Source: Pedobacter frigidisoli
GTDB taxonomy: Bacteria; Bacteroidota; Bacteroidia; Sphingobacteriales; Sphingobacteriaceae
Assembly (NCBI RefSeq): GCF_004331675.1
Contig: NZ_SJSN01000007.1
Location: 210,387 to 274,386 of the forward strand
Reading direction: 5' to 3'
Length of the DNA stretch: 64,000 bases
Within the stretch, counting starts at the first letter, position 1; each line of letters opens with the position of its first letter. Below the pieces are notes generated by a model. The model saw nothing but the letters and a program-made list of their open reading frames with translations. It was not told the DNA's origin and did no database searches. Positions 25,010 through 37,638 of the stretch are shown here, in pieces. The position numbers and the translations under genes are program-made.

Positions 25010-25960
25010 ATGAAAAATATCCATTTTATATCGATGCTCCTAATTGGGCTGTTCTATAGCTGTTCTTCCTCAGATTCATCAGAAAATATAAAAAAAGGGA
25101 ATCAAACAATTTTGACTTCTGATGGTGTTAAGTTGGCCGTAAAAGTTTCGGGAACAGGTCCTGCATGTATTTACGTACATGGCGGACCCGGACAAGATTA
25201 CCTTTCTTTCGAAAAAATGGGAGGCTCAAACCTGGAGAAGTGTTTAACAATGGTGTATCTAGACCAGAGAGGCTCAGGACATTCGCAAAATGCCAAAGAC
25301 TATAGTCTAGAAAGGGTTATTAAGGATATAGAAGAAGTTAGATTGAAATTAGGATTAAAAAAAGTTTATATCCTTAGTCACTCATTTGGTGGCGTACTGG
25401 CGGTAAACTATGCACAGAAATATCCTGAAAATTTATCAGGATTAATTTTGGCTAACTCTACCGCCCATTTCATGGATGCAAAAGCTTTGCAAACCCAAAT
25501 AGAATTCGGATACCGATTATTAAAAAAGGATACGGTGATAAAAGAGAATAATTTAGACGCTTTGATAAATCAGATGCTTATTATTCGGAAAAAATTGAGT
25601 GCTAATCATCTCGGATATAAGTTCATTGCTGATAATGTAAATACCATAATTAAAGTGGATAGTATAGAATCATCTTACAAAAGAACATCCGATTTTGGAA
25701 CGTAAGTTTTTGTTCCTCTAATTGATAGTACAAAGACTAAAAAATATCCTGAATATTATTCGGACTACACATTGATAAATAAGGATATAAAAACACCCGT
25801 TCTAATTATCAGTGGTAAAAATGATTATGCAATTAGCCCGGATTATTACAAAAATTATAAATTTCCTAACCAAAAAGTAATTCAGATTGATGGCTCTCAC
25901 ATGTTATACTATGAGAAAAATAAAGAATTTACGAATGCCGTTTGTGGTTTTGTTAAATAA
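25010..25960 (+). pseudogene. Alpha/beta-hydrolase lipoprotein split by an in-frame TAA
   Basis: The first part (25010-25705, 231 residues) starts with a lipoprotein-type signal (LIGLFYSCSSSDSS) and has VHGGPGQDY, LDQRGSG and the nucleophile elbow SHSFGG of the prolyl aminopeptidase-like hydrolases. TAA at 25703-25705 stops it. The very same frame continues without any shift for 85 codons to 25960, and holds the acid region ISGKNDYA and the catalytic histidine IDGSHMLYY. The two halves together make one normal 316-residue hydrolase, so a single base change probably inactivated it. Confidence 0.87.
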
Positions 25961-26001
25961 AATTGAAAGCTTCTGGATTTTAAATCTTGAGACTTAATTA
26001 T

Positions 26002-26298
26002 TTATGATGCAATTGCAAATAGCTTTATACTATCAAATTCTTTTTGTTTTTCATTTAATTCATTTTCAATATCGTAATCATCTTGCACGCCTAGCCAGAA
26101 CTTGGCAGAGTTTCCAAAAAAAAGGCTAAAGCGTAGCGCAGTATCTGCAGTGATTCTTCTTTTGCTCTTAATTATTTCAGAAATACGAGTTTGTGGAATG
26201 TTTGTTTCTTTCGCTAAACGATAGGCTGTAATATTTAAAGGAAGAAGAAATTCCTCATTTAAAATTTCGCCAGGATGTATGTTGGGTAGCTTTTCCAT
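26002..26298 (-). CDS. HigA/VapI-type helix-turn-helix protein
   Basis: The 98-residue protein opens LPNIHPGEILNEEFLLPLNI and has a helix-turn-helix (ITAYRLAKETNIPQTRISEIIKSKRRIT), followed by TALRFSLFFGNSAKFWLGVQ. This is the classical HigA antitoxin and repressor form. A HigB toxin gene normally precedes it in the same direction, but no such frame is visible in 26299-26600, so it may be an orphan. It would bind its own promoter as a dimer. Confidence 0.9.
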   Translation of the reverse strand: MEKLPNIHPGEILNEEFLLPLNITAYRLAKETNIPQTRISEIIKSKRRITADTALRFSLFFGNSAKFWLGVQDDYDIENELNEKQKEFDSIKLFAIAS

Positions 26299-26414
26299 GT
26301 TTTAATACTTAAAGATTTTGATGTTTGACAATAACTTACAATCAGTATCCTGTATTTATGTTAGTTCGGTTAAAATTCCTGAATCATACATTGTACTACT
26401 CTCAATTTAGCCTA

Positions 26415-26486
26415 CCTCGTTATGCTAAATTTATTTTAGCATCTTTTATCATGAAAGACCCTGAAATAAATTCAGGGTGACGACCG
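26415..26486 (-). repeat. Two-hairpin dispersed repeat, copy 1
   Basis: On the minus strand GGTCGTCACCCTGAATTTAT with TTCAGGG forms one small stem, and GATGCTAAAATAAATTTAGC followed by ATAACGAGG forms a second. The same pair, in the same order, occurs at 35385-35466 on the plus strand. Confidence 0.75.
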
Positions 26487-26550
26487 CCCTAATCTAAACA
26501 TCAAATCATGCTTGCTTTCTAATTTAGCTAAAATGCAAGTATTTTTTCAA

Positions 26551-26587
26551 ACAAAAAAGCCTTTCCGAAATGAATCGAAAAGGCTTT
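26551..26587 (-). terminator. Intrinsic terminator after atpC
   Basis: On the minus strand AAAGCCTTTTCG pairs with CGGAAAGGCTTT (one G-U pair) around an 8-base loop, and a T tract follows. Confidence 0.88.
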
Positions 26588-26605
26588 AAATGAGGTTATA
26601 TTATT

Positions 26606-26851
26606 TTAAGCAATACCTTCTGCTAAAACAACAATCTTATTGTGAATGGCTTCAACTACGCCACCTTTAATAAAAAAGCGTTGCTCGTCAGTTTTATTTG
26701 CTTTTATAATAACTTCTCCATCTTCTAAAGTTGAGATGATAGGGGCGTGGTCTTTTAAAATCTGAAAAGAACCTAAAGTACCAGGAACCGTAACTGCTGT
26801 TACTTCACCTTCGAAAACTTTTTTATCTGGAGTTAATATTTCTAAATTCAT
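26606..26851 (-). CDS. atpC: ATP synthase F1 epsilon subunit, short form
   Basis: The 81-residue protein is the N-terminal beta-sandwich domain only (LEILTPDKKVFEGEVTAVTVPGTLGSFQILKDHAPIIS). The C-terminal helices that inhibit ATP hydrolysis in other bacteria are missing, as is common in Bacteroidota. It forms part of the central stalk of the F-type ATP synthase. It follows atpD by about 75 bases and is closed by a strong terminator. Confidence 0.95.
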   Translation of the reverse strand: MNLEILTPDKKVFEGEVTAVTVPGTLGSFQILKDHAPIISTLEDGEVIIKANKTDEQRFFIKGGVVEAIHNKIVVLAEGIA

Positions 26852-26925
26852 TCTTTTTTAGTTTGGCGTAAAGCGTGGAGCGTAGAGCGCTTAAAACGCT
26901 TGCCGCCTAACGCCTAACGCATTTC

Positions 26926-28506
<1,581 letters not shown>

Positions 28507-28589
28507 TTATTCTTACCTAATTTTAAATATATATTATAAATTTTTTCAACAAGGTTTTTATAGATAATTTAGAGGCATAAAATCAACCT

Positions 28590-29516
28590 ATGAAAACCAT
28601 TTTAACAACAGGCAGCAACGGTCTATTAGGGCAAAAAATAACAGAAAAAGTTTTAGCAGAGCAAAGAGTAAGTTTGATTGCGACATCAAAAGGTCCAAAT
28701 CGTTACCCTATTGTGGATGGTTACGAATATGCCGAATTGGATATACTTAATGCTGATCAAGTAAAATATGTTATTGAGAAATATAGGCCTGATGCCATTA
28801 TCCATACTGCAGCGATGACTAATGTTGATACTGCAGAGGCAAACAAAGAACTTTGCCACCAGCTTAATGTCGATGCCGTACAAACTTTATTATCGCTTTG
28901 CGAAGAAAAAAATATTCAGCTAATACATTTAAGTACCGACTTTGTTTTCGATGGTGCAGATGGACCTTATAAAGAAGAGGATGCGGTAAACCCAATTAGT
29001 TATTATGGAGAATCAAAAGTATTGGCGGAAGAATTATTAATTAACTCAAATGCGAACTGGGCGATATTAAGAACGATATTGGTTTATGGTATCACGAATG
29101 ATATGAGCCGAAGTAACATTGTGCTTTGGGCAAAAGGTGCTTTAGAAAAAGGTTTGCCTATTAATGTAGTAAACGACCAGTGGCGCATGCCAACCCTAGC
29201 TGAAGACTTAGCTGAGGCCTGTATTTTGGCTGTTGAAAAAAATGCACAAGGAATATATCATGTATCGGGCAAAGATTACATGAGTATTGCAGATTTAGTG
29301 CGAAAAGTTGCCGATTATTGGGTGCTCGATCAATCTATTATTTCGGAGGTAAGCTCTGAAAGTTTGAATCAAACAGCAAAGCGACCAGCAAAAACTGGTT
29401 TTGTATTGGATAAAACGATAAGAGATTTAAGCTACAATCCGCATAGTTTTGAAGAAGGACTGAAGATTGTTGATGAGCAGATGAAGAAAGTCGGAGGTCC
29501 GAAGTCAGGAGTCTGA
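28590..29516 (+). CDS. RmlD-like NAD(P)-dependent sugar-nucleotide reductase
   Basis: The 308-residue protein is an extended short-chain reductase: TTGSNGLLGQKI binds the cofactor, PDAIIHTAAMTNVD and the catalytic YYGESK (Tyr, Lys) follow, and the STDFVFDGADGPYKEEDAVNP stretch is characteristic of RmlD (dTDP-4-dehydrorhamnose reductase). No other rml genes are near, so the substrate may differ. The last residues, VGGPKSGV, are encoded by an AAGTCGGAGGTCCGAAGTC repeat and are probably an accidental extension. Confidence 0.85.
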   Translation: MKTILTTGSNGLLGQKITEKVLAEQRVSLIATSKGPNRYPIVDGYEYAELDILNADQVKYVIEKYRPDAIIHTAAMTNVDTAEANKELCHQLNVDAVQTLLSLCEEKNIQLIHLSTDFVFDGADGPYKEEDAVNPISYYGESKVLAEELLINSNANWAILRTILVYGITNDMSRSNIVLWAKGALEKGLPINVVNDQWRMPTLAEDLAEACILAVEKNAQGIYHVSGKDYMSIADLVRKVADYWVLDQSIISEVSSESLNQTAKRPAKTGFVLDKTIRDLSYNPHSFEEGLKIVDEQMKKVGGPKSGV

Positions 29517-29520
29517 AGTT
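29488..29520. repeat. AAGTCGGAGGTC repeat overlapping a gene end
   Basis: AAGTCGGAGGTCCGAAGTC and AGGAGTCTGAAG belong to the AAGTCGGGAGTC family. The string includes the last codons and the stop of the RmlD-like gene. Confidence 0.65.
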
Positions 29521-29562
29521 TCAAAATAATTAAACAATAGAACAATTTAACAATAAACAAAT

Positions 29563-30027
29563 ATGTCTTTACAAATTGGCGATCAAGCCCCAGATTTTAA
29601 ATTATACAGTTCAGAATTAACTGAAGTTTCTTTATCAGCTTTCAAAGGTAAAAAAGTAATTATACACTTCTTCCCGATGGCATTTACCGGAACCTGTACA
29701 GAACAGTTATGCACCATGAGAGATAATTTCAGCTTTTATGAGGGCATTGATGCGCAAGTTTTAGGTATCTCTGTAGATTCTCCTTTCTCTTTAGCTAAAT
29801 TTAAAGAAGTTCAGAGCTATCAGTTTCCTTTATTATCTGATTTTAACAAGGAAGTGTCGGCGGCTTATGGCGCTTTTTACGATGAATTTGTATTCGGATT
29901 GAAAGGTGTTTCGAAAAGAGCAGCCTTTGTTATCGATGAAGAAGGAAAAATCGCTTACGCAGAAGTTTTAGAAAATGCAGGTGATTTACCTGATTTCAAA
30001 GCGATTAACGATGCGCTTAAAGCATAA
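29563..30027 (+). CDS. Peroxiredoxin, AhpC/TSA family
   Basis: The 154-residue thiol peroxidase reduces hydrogen or organic peroxides. The peroxidatic cysteine is in FFPMAFTGTCTEQLC (about residue 45), and the second Cys five residues later could be a nearby resolving residue as in some BCP or AhpE-like forms. VLGISVDSPFSLAKF and GVSKRAAFVIDEEGKI match the family. It stands between the RmlD-like gene and the tRNA gene, probably with its own promoter. Confidence 0.93.
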   Translation: MSLQIGDQAPDFKLYSSELTEVSLSAFKGKKVIIHFFPMAFTGTCTEQLCTMRDNFSFYEGIDAQVLGISVDSPFSLAKFKEVQSYQFPLLSDFNKEVSAAYGAFYDEFVFGLKGVSKRAAFVIDEEGKIAYAEVLENAGDLPDFKAINDALKA

Positions 30028-30072
30028 ATATTGGATTGTGCTAAATAGCAAATGATTTTTTTTCAAATTTAA

Positions 30073-30103
30073 TTGCGAAATTAAATCTCAAATCTTACTT
30101 TTG
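30073..30103 (+). promoter_or_regulatory. Promoter for tRNA-Arg
   Basis: TTG (30073-30075), 20 bases, then TACTTTTG (30096-30103) fits the Bacteroidota -33/-7 consensus. The tRNA begins 66 bases downstream. Confidence 0.7.
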
Positions 30104-30169
30104 CAGTCCGTTAACAAACGGAAATGCACGTAAAAGTAGAATAGATTTATTTTATTTAGCGCATTCTTC

Positions 30170-30243
30170 GCATTTGTAGCTCAATTGGATAGAGCATCTC
30201 ACTACGGATGAGAAGGTTTGGGGTTCGAATCCCTACAAGTGCA
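30170..30243 (+). tRNA. tRNA-Arg (anticodon ACG)
   Basis: The 74-base cloverleaf has acceptor arms GCATTTG/CAAGTGC with discriminator A, a D arm GCTC/GAGC, an anticodon stem TCTCA/TGAGA with loop CTACGGA and a T arm GGGG-TTCGAAT-CCCT. The anticodon is ACG at 30204-30206, whose A is normally edited to inosine to read CGN codons. The 3' CCA is not encoded. Confidence 0.96.
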
Positions 30244-30254
30244 CAATTTGGATG

Positions 30255-30288
30255 AAGCCTTGTCGCCCCATGGCGGTAAGGCTTTATT
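30255..30288 (+). terminator. Terminator after tRNA-Arg
   Basis: AAGCCTT..CGCC pairs with GGCG..AAGGCTT, with a short T-rich tail, 12 bases after the tRNA. Confidence 0.75.
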
Positions 30289-30316
30289 AATTTTAAAGAT
30301 AACCTAAACCACGTTG

Positions 30317-30886
30317 ATGCTTAATTTAGTTCTCTTTGGCCCTCCGGGGGCGGGTAAAGGCACCCAATCCGAAAAATTGATATCAAAATATCAATTAATA
30401 CACATTTCAACCGGCGATTTGTTCAGAGCGCATGTAAAGGGAGAAACCAAATTAGGGAAAAAAGTTAGCCAGTTGTTGGCAGATGGCGAGTTAGTGCCTG
30501 ATGCAATTACAATTGCAATGCTTGAAGAAGAGGTAGATAAAAATCCCGATGCAAAAGGGTTTGTGTTTGATGGTTTTCCACGTACGGTTCCTCAGGCAGT
30601 TGAACTCGATCTATTTTTAGAGCGTAAAGGCAGCAAAATTGCTGGTGTTATTGCTTTGGATGTTGATCAGCAGGAATTAACAAAACGCATTGCGGAACGC
30701 CATAAAACTAGTGGACGACCAGATGATGACGCTGAAAAATTAAAAAAACGTATTTCAGAATACTTCGAAAAAACTATTCATGTGTTACCTTACTATGAGG
30801 AACAAGGAAAGTTGAACAAGGTAAACGGAATCGGAGAAATAGAAACAGTTTATAATGATCTTTGCGCTGTAATCGATCAATACTAA
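30317..30886 (+). CDS. adk: Adenylate kinase
   Basis: The enzyme interconverts ATP plus AMP and two ADP. The P-loop is GPPGAGKGTQ, the AMP-binding part STGDLFRAH and FDGFPRTVPQAV. The lid is short, without a zinc-binding insert, which explains the 189 residues. I start at ATG 30317; a TTG codon lies directly before it. A terminator at 30906-30940 separates it from obgE. Confidence 0.97.
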   Translation: MLNLVLFGPPGAGKGTQSEKLISKYQLIHISTGDLFRAHVKGETKLGKKVSQLLADGELVPDAITIAMLEEEVDKNPDAKGFVFDGFPRTVPQAVELDLFLERKGSKIAGVIALDVDQQELTKRIAERHKTSGRPDDDAEKLKKRISEYFEKTIHVLPYYEEQGKLNKVNGIGEIETVYNDLCAVIDQY

Positions 30887-30905
30887 ATAATAAGAGTTTT
30901 TGTAA

Positions 30906-30940
30906 ATGGCGGAAGGAATTTAATTTTTTCCGCCATTTTT
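30906..30940 (+). terminator. Intrinsic terminator between adk and obgE
   Basis: ATGGCGGAA and TTCCGCCAT form a 9-base-pair stem with a T tract. obgE starts 20 bases later, so some readthrough must be expected unless obgE has a promoter inside this short spacer. Confidence 0.85.
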
Positions 30941-30958
30941 ATTTAAAGGAAAAATAAT

Positions 30959-31954
30959 ATGTCACAAGGTTCGAATTTCGTAGATTATGTAAAAATTTGT
31001 TGCCGCTCTGGTAAGGGTGGTGCAGGTTCAGCACACTTACACCGCGATATTTTAACTTCTATGGGCGGTCCCGATGGTGGTGATGGCGGTCGTGGCGGCC
31101 ACATTATTGTTAAGGGAAGTGTTCATATCTGGACATTGCTACACCTTAAATACCGTAAACACATCATTGCAGAAGATGGTATGGCTGGCGGAAGCTCGCA
31201 CAAATTTGGTAAGCAAGGTACCGATGAAATTCTTGAAGTTCCCTTGGGAACCATTGCCAAAGATGCTGAAACAGGAGAAGTTCTTTTTGAAATTACCAAA
31301 GATGGCGAAACCAAAATTTTAACGGCTGGTGGTCGTGGTGGTTTGGGTAATGCACACTTTAAAAACTCTGTACAACAAACCCCTCGTTTCGCACAACCAG
31401 GAGAACAAGGACAAGAGGTTTGGAATATTCTGGAGCTTAAGGTTTTGGCTGATGTAGGTTTGGTAGGCTTTCCGAATGCTGGTAAATCTACTTTGCTTTC
31501 TGTAGTTTCTGCAGCTAAACCAGAAATTGCCGATTATCCTTTTACTACCATCGTTCCCAATCTGGGCATTGTAAGTTATAGAGGTGGAAAATCTTTCGTA
31601 ATGGCTGATATCCCCGGGATTATAGAAGGCGCATCGAAAGGAAAAGGATTGGGTTATCGCTTTCTGCGTCACATAGAGCGTAACTCTGTTTTATTGTTTA
31701 TGGTTCCTGCCGATACAAGCAGAAGTATTAAAGAAGAGTACGAAATTCTGAAAAGTGAATTAGAATCATACAATCCGGAGTTGATGCAAAAGCCACACGT
31801 TCTGGCCATCACTAAATCGGATATGTTAGATGAGGAACTGATGGACGAAATGAAACAAGATTTACCCAATATTCCATCAATATTTATTTCTTCTGTGGCA
31901 GAAAAAAATATTTTGGAGTTAAAGGATATGCTTGTGAAAGCGATTGAAAGCTAG
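30959..31954 (+). CDS. obgE: Obg GTPase
   Basis: ObgE is a ribosome-associated GTPase tied to 50S assembly and the stringent response. The glycine-rich Obg fold is at residues 5-160 ([23 protein letters not shown]) and the G domain follows with [20 protein letters not shown] and TKSD. It ends after the G domain at 331 residues, lacking the variable C-terminal domain of some relatives. Confidence 0.97.
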   Translation: MSQGSNFVDYVKICCRSGKGGAGSAHLHRDILTSMGGPDGGDGGRGGHIIVKGSVHIWTLLHLKYRKHIIAEDGMAGGSSHKFGKQGTDEILEVPLGTIAKDAETGEVLFEITKDGETKILTAGGRGGLGNAHFKNSVQQTPRFAQPGEQGQEVWNILELKVLADVGLVGFPNAGKSTLLSVVSAAKPEIADYPFTTIVPNLGIVSYRGGKSFVMADIPGIIEGASKGKGLGYRFLRHIERNSVLLFMVPADTSRSIKEEYEILKSELESYNPELMQKPHVLAITKSDMLDEELMDEMKQDLPNIPSIFISSVAEKNILELKDMLVKAIES

Positions 31955-32004
31955 TTCAATTTGCAGTTATCAGTTGATATTTTCCAGTCAACCAATTTAG
32001 ACGT

Positions 32005-32760
32005 TTAACCATTTTGCGCCCTAAAACTGTCCACTGCTAATCCAATCCATTCTTTAAACAACATTTCCCAAGTGCTTAATGCCGATGCACTAGGAATGAT
32101 GTAATCGCCGAGATCAAATTCGGTACTTCCGCTAAAATTGGTAGGATAATATTCAATCTTGCTTTTCGATTGCTTATCAAAAATCAATTTGGCTCTTGGG
32201 ATGTGCCAAGCACTGGTAATCACTAAAATTTTTGCTTTAGGATTTGTTTTATCTATTAATGTTAAACTATAACGGGCATTTTCAATGGTATTTCTACTTC
32301 GGGTTTCGATAAGAATTGCAGAATCAGGAATGCCAATTAGCTTAAGGTAATCAACAACATTATTAGCTTCCTTTGCTGTAGTATCGATAAGATTTCCATT
32401 TCCACCGCTGATTAATATTTTAGCTATTTCGCCATTTTTATACAACGATATTGCCTGAAATAATCTATCTCCAGCAGCATTAAATGCAATTTTATTGTTC
32501 CGATCATTTAAGCTGGAAAAACCACCCAACACAATCCCAACATCAAATTTTTGTTCTTTAGGATAATCTGCCTCATAGGCATTAGTAAGCTTTCCAACAA
32601 TAAAGCCATTAGAAAAAAGAAATAAAACAGCAAAAGCAGTAACTATTAGTCGCTGCTTTCGCCTTTGATTCTTCGTTAATATTCCCCAAATTATTAAAAT
32701 GGAAACCCAAATGAGGGGTTTAATTACGAATAATAATATTTTAGAGAGGATAAAAAACAT
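32005..32760 (-). CDS. DUF218 (YdcF/ElyC-like) membrane protein
   Basis: Two hydrophobic N-terminal helices (residues 5-25 and 38-55) are followed by a DUF218 domain: FDVGIVLGGFSS, ISGGNGN, LIETRSRNTIENA and VITSAWHIPRAKLIF. In relatives such as ElyC and SanA the domain is linked to cell-envelope or lipid-carrier metabolism. The exact reaction is not settled. At 251 residues the protein has the standard length. It is convergent with obgE. Confidence 0.88.
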   Translation of the reverse strand: MFFILSKILLFVIKPLIWVSILIIWGILTKNQRRKQRLIVTAFAVLFLFSNGFIVGKLTNAYEADYPKEQKFDVGIVLGGFSSLNDRNNKIAFNAAGDRLFQAISLYKNGEIAKILISGGNGNLIDTTAKEANNVVDYLKLIGIPDSAILIETRSRNTIENARYSLTLIDKTNPKAKILVITSAWHIPRAKLIFDKQSKSKIEYYPTNFSGSTEFDLGDYIIPSASALSTWEMLFKEWIGLAVDSFRAQNG

Positions 32761-32873
32761 GAATAGTAATCAACTTTATTTGCCTAATTGATATCCAAAA
32801 GTATAACAATTAAGCGTCTAAATCCGTAAAACTATTCCGTTATTCTAATTTTATGATAAGCAGAAAGCAGGAA

Positions 32874-33239
32874 TTATCCCTGACCTTCCTGCACTTGCAC
32901 ATTTTCGTGTGCATGTTCTAAAATATCTTTAATATCCGATTTTGCTTTTTTAGTAACTGTATGTTTAAAATGAGGCACTTCGTGTTCAACAATATCTTCC
33001 TCAATTGCTTCTACGCCAAATACTTTTTCCTTTAAAAGATTGTATTTATCCTGAAAGCCATAGCGCAAATTTTTTGCTCCACTGGCTATTTTTCCACGCG
33101 TTCCTGCACCGCTATCTGGCGCAAATAAGATGCTAATTATTGCACCTGCTGCCAAACCAGCAACTAAGCCCAAGGCGATTTGCGCATTATTATTCGATTT
33201 ATGCGCCAAGTATTTTCCGATTAACTTTCTGTATTTCAT
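32874..33239 (-). CDS. YtxH-domain protein
   Basis: The 121-residue protein has a small glycine/alanine-rich membrane helix (IALGLVAGLAAGAIISILFAPDSG), followed by a charged stretch (GTRGKIASGAKNL) as in YtxH/gas-vesicle-like general stress proteins. The C-terminal acidic/histidine part (VEHEVPHFKH..EHAHENVQVQ) is specific to this one. No function is known beyond stress association in the family. Confidence 0.8.
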   Translation of the reverse strand: MKYRKLIGKYLAHKSNNNAQIALGLVAGLAAGAIISILFAPDSGAGTRGKIASGAKNLRYGFQDKYNLLKEKVFGVEAIEEDIVEHEVPHFKHTVTKKAKSDIKDILEHAHENVQVQEGQG

Positions 33240-33641
33240 AACTATGTGTTTTTTATTTCAACAAACGCTATGTTATAATGTTTGAAAATTGTAAATTTTT
33301 TTAGTAGCGCAAGTGCAGTAAAGGTAACAAACCATGTTCCCGCTTTTTGCTTTTACGCTTCGCCTCGTCGTACCTCCTTGCTGCAGGGTAACACTTCAAT
33401 CGGGGCTAATACACAAAAAACAGTTTTTCATTTTAATGGCTTGCAAGGTGCAGAAACATGGTTTCTAAACCTGACAGACGCGAGCACGTAGTGTTAACCC
33501 TCGAGGTTAACAACGAAGTAAAGCAAATGGCAGGGCTACAGCATCAATGAAATGCTAAACGCCCGTTTTCAAAAAAAAGATTATGATCTTGCTAACTTTT
33601 AAAGTTAAAGCATAATATTTGGAAAGTTTAATAAGAAAAAG
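33240..33641. other. Gene-free spacer with repeat remnants
   Basis: These 402 bases hold no credible gene. Pieces such as AACACTTCAATCGGGG, AAACATGGTTTCTAAACC and AACCATGTTCCCGC resemble fragments of the dispersed repeats seen elsewhere in the window. A 69-codon frame is made of them. Confidence 0.55.
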
Positions 33642-34022
33642 ATGGTTAAAGCAACGATAAATAAAGAACATTATGCATGTTCGGTAAGTAATGGGTCGCA
33701 TGATATTATTGTGGATGAGCCCGTAGAACTAGGTGGAACGCACAAAGGATTTGCCCCAAAAGGATTGTTAATGGCTTCCTTGGCATCTTGTGTGGCAATA
33801 ACTTTAAGGATGTATATCGACAGAAAAGGTTGGGAGGTTGATAAAATTGAGGTTGAGGTGAACATTGATACTGAAAATGGCGAAACCATCTTTTTTGAAG
33901 AAATTGTTTGTACAGGAAATTTAACAGCCGAACAAAAAATTAGGCTGGAAGACATTGCTTCCAAATGCCCTGTGAGTAAAATTTTAACAGTTGGGCATGA
34001 GGTCCGCTCGAAAGTTCTGTAG
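33642..34022 (+). CDS. OsmC-family thiol peroxidase-like protein
   Basis: The 126-residue protein has the two redox cysteines of the OsmC/Ohr fold, in LMASLASCVAITLRMY and IASKCPVSKILT. Preceding GGTHKGFAPKGLL aligns with the family's substrate loop. Members reduce organic hydroperoxides or are of unknown role (YhfA-like). The sequence cannot decide between these. Confidence 0.9.
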   Translation: MVKATINKEHYACSVSNGSHDIIVDEPVELGGTHKGFAPKGLLMASLASCVAITLRMYIDRKGWEVDKIEVEVNIDTENGETIFFEEIVCTGNLTAEQKIRLEDIASKCPVSKILTVGHEVRSKVL

Positions 34023-34113
34023 AAGTAAATGGTGCAAAACTCGTGTATGCAATCCTAAAAAGCTTTAATATATTTGCGTAAGCCGCAAAGTTTACTGTGG
34101 TAAAAAAATATTT

Positions 34114-35364
34114 ATGGCTACTGAAATTAAATGCCCCAACTGTGCACATGTTTTTCCGATGGAAGAAGCCATGGCCGAAGATTATAAGAAAGAGTTACGT
34201 GAAAAAGCGGCCGCTTATGCTAGACAAAAAGACGAAGAATATCAACGTAAGGTGTTGGTTTTCGAAACAGAAAAACAACAGCAACAGAAAGCTTTTGATG
34301 CTAAACTAGTAGAAGAAAAAAACAAGCTTAAAGGCGACTTAGAAGAAAATCTCCGTAAAAGTATTTCTGCGGATTTTGAAACTAAACTGCAAATGTTAGA
34401 GGGAAATGCGAAAGATAATGCAGAGAAATTAAAACTTGCCCGGGAAAAAGAACTCGATTTTATGCGTCGCGAAGAGCGAATGAAAGTTAAGGAAGAGGAA
34501 ATGGAAGTGGCTTTTCAGCGTAAAATGCAAGAACAAAGAGGAGAGTTGGTGGAGCAAATTCGTAAACAAGAAGCAGAGAAAAACAGCATTAAAGATACCG
34601 AGCATCAATTACGTTTAAAGGAATTAGAAAAGCAACTCGACGACCAGAAAAAACTGGCTGAAGAAATGAAACGTAAAGCGGAGCAAGGTAGCATGCAGTT
34701 ACAAGGCGAGGTACAAGAGCTGATTTTAGAAGAGCTGTTGCGTAGTAATTTCCCTTTCGATTTAATAGAGGAAGTTGGTAAAGGTGTTCGTGGTGCAGAT
34801 TGCGTTCAAGTGGTAAGGAACCAGTTTGGGCAGGAGTGTGGCAAAATTATTTATGAAAGCAAACGAACAAAGGATTTTGGCGGAGATTGGATTGAAAAAC
34901 TGAAAAAAGACATGCGCAGCATGGGCGTTGATGTAGCGGTAATCGTAAGTCAATGTTACCCGAAAGGAATGGATTGCTTTGGTCAGCGAGATGGGATTTG
35001 GATTTGCTCTTTTGAAGAAGTTAATGCGGTGGCCTTTGTTTTACGCGAAGGTATTTTGCGTTTGGCAAATGCCGTAAAATCGCAAGAAAATCGTGGAGAT
35101 AAAATGCACATGCTTTACGATTATTTAACAGGAACTGAATTTTCTGAACAATGGAAAGCCATTCGTGAGGGATTTATGAGTATGAAATTGTCCATCCAAC
35201 GCGAACGCGATGCAATGGAGCGTTTATGGAAAGCTCGTGAAAAGCAGCTTGAAAAGGTGTTGTTAAACGCAACGCATATTCGTGGCTCAATTGAAGGAAT
35301 TGCAGGGAGTGATAGCATTCAGTTAAGCTTGACGGATGATGACGAGGCTTTGTTATTGGATTAG
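34114..35364 (+). CDS. DUF2130 protein, coiled coil with nuclease-like domain
   Basis: At the N-terminus CPNCAHVF is half of a zinc-ribbon-like motif. Residues about 20-205 are a highly charged coiled coil (Lys/Glu/Gln repeats). The C-terminal domain contains GADCVQVV..GKIIYESKRTKDFGGDW, a D..ExK pattern consistent with a PD-(D/E)XK nuclease-type fold, as proposed for DUF2130. A DNA role is an inference. The gene stands alone, and a two-hairpin repeat follows it. Confidence 0.85.
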   Translation: MATEIKCPNCAHVFPMEEAMAEDYKKELREKAAAYARQKDEEYQRKVLVFETEKQQQQKAFDAKLVEEKNKLKGDLEENLRKSISADFETKLQMLEGNAKDNAEKLKLAREKELDFMRREERMKVKEEEMEVAFQRKMQEQRGELVEQIRKQEAEKNSIKDTEHQLRLKELEKQLDDQKKLAEEMKRKAEQGSMQLQGEVQELILEELLRSNFPFDLIEEVGKGVRGADCVQVVRNQFGQECGKIIYESKRTKDFGGDWIEKLKKDMRSMGVDVAVIVSQCYPKGMDCFGQRDGIWICSFEEVNAVAFVLREGILRLANAVKSQENRGDKMHMLYDYLTGTEFSEQWKAIREGFMSMKLSIQRERDAMERLWKAREKQLEKVLLNATHIRGSIEGIAGSDSIQLSLTDDDEALLLD

Positions 35365-35384
35365 AAACAAAGCGCTATAAGTCG

Positions 35385-35466
35385 GTCGTCACCCTGAATT
35401 CATTTCAGGGTCTTAATAACAAGGCGGCTTAGCAAAAAAAATGCTGATGTAAATTCAGCATGACGA
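35385..35466 (+). repeat. Two-hairpin dispersed repeat, copy 2
   Basis: GGTCGTCACCCTGAATTCAT with TTCAGGGTCTT, then ATGCTGATGTAAATTCAGCA with TGACGAG. The order and spacing match the minus-strand copy at 26415-26486. The first stem could also serve as a weak terminator for the DUF2130 gene. Confidence 0.75.
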
Positions 35467-35487
35467 GCGAATGAAAAAGAATCATAA

Positions 35488-37638
<2,151 letters not shown>

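Larger units (their letters stand above)
26299..26605. other. Spacer with a two-hairpin repeat and the atp terminator
   Basis: About 300 bases without a gene. They hold a two-hairpin repeat (26415-26486) and the atpC terminator (26551-26587). No HigB-like frame survives here. Confidence 0.65.

Noticed and set aside
26299..26600. HigB toxin gene partner for the HigA-like protein
   Set aside because: Reading the minus strand gives only short frames with early stops and no HigB-like sequence.
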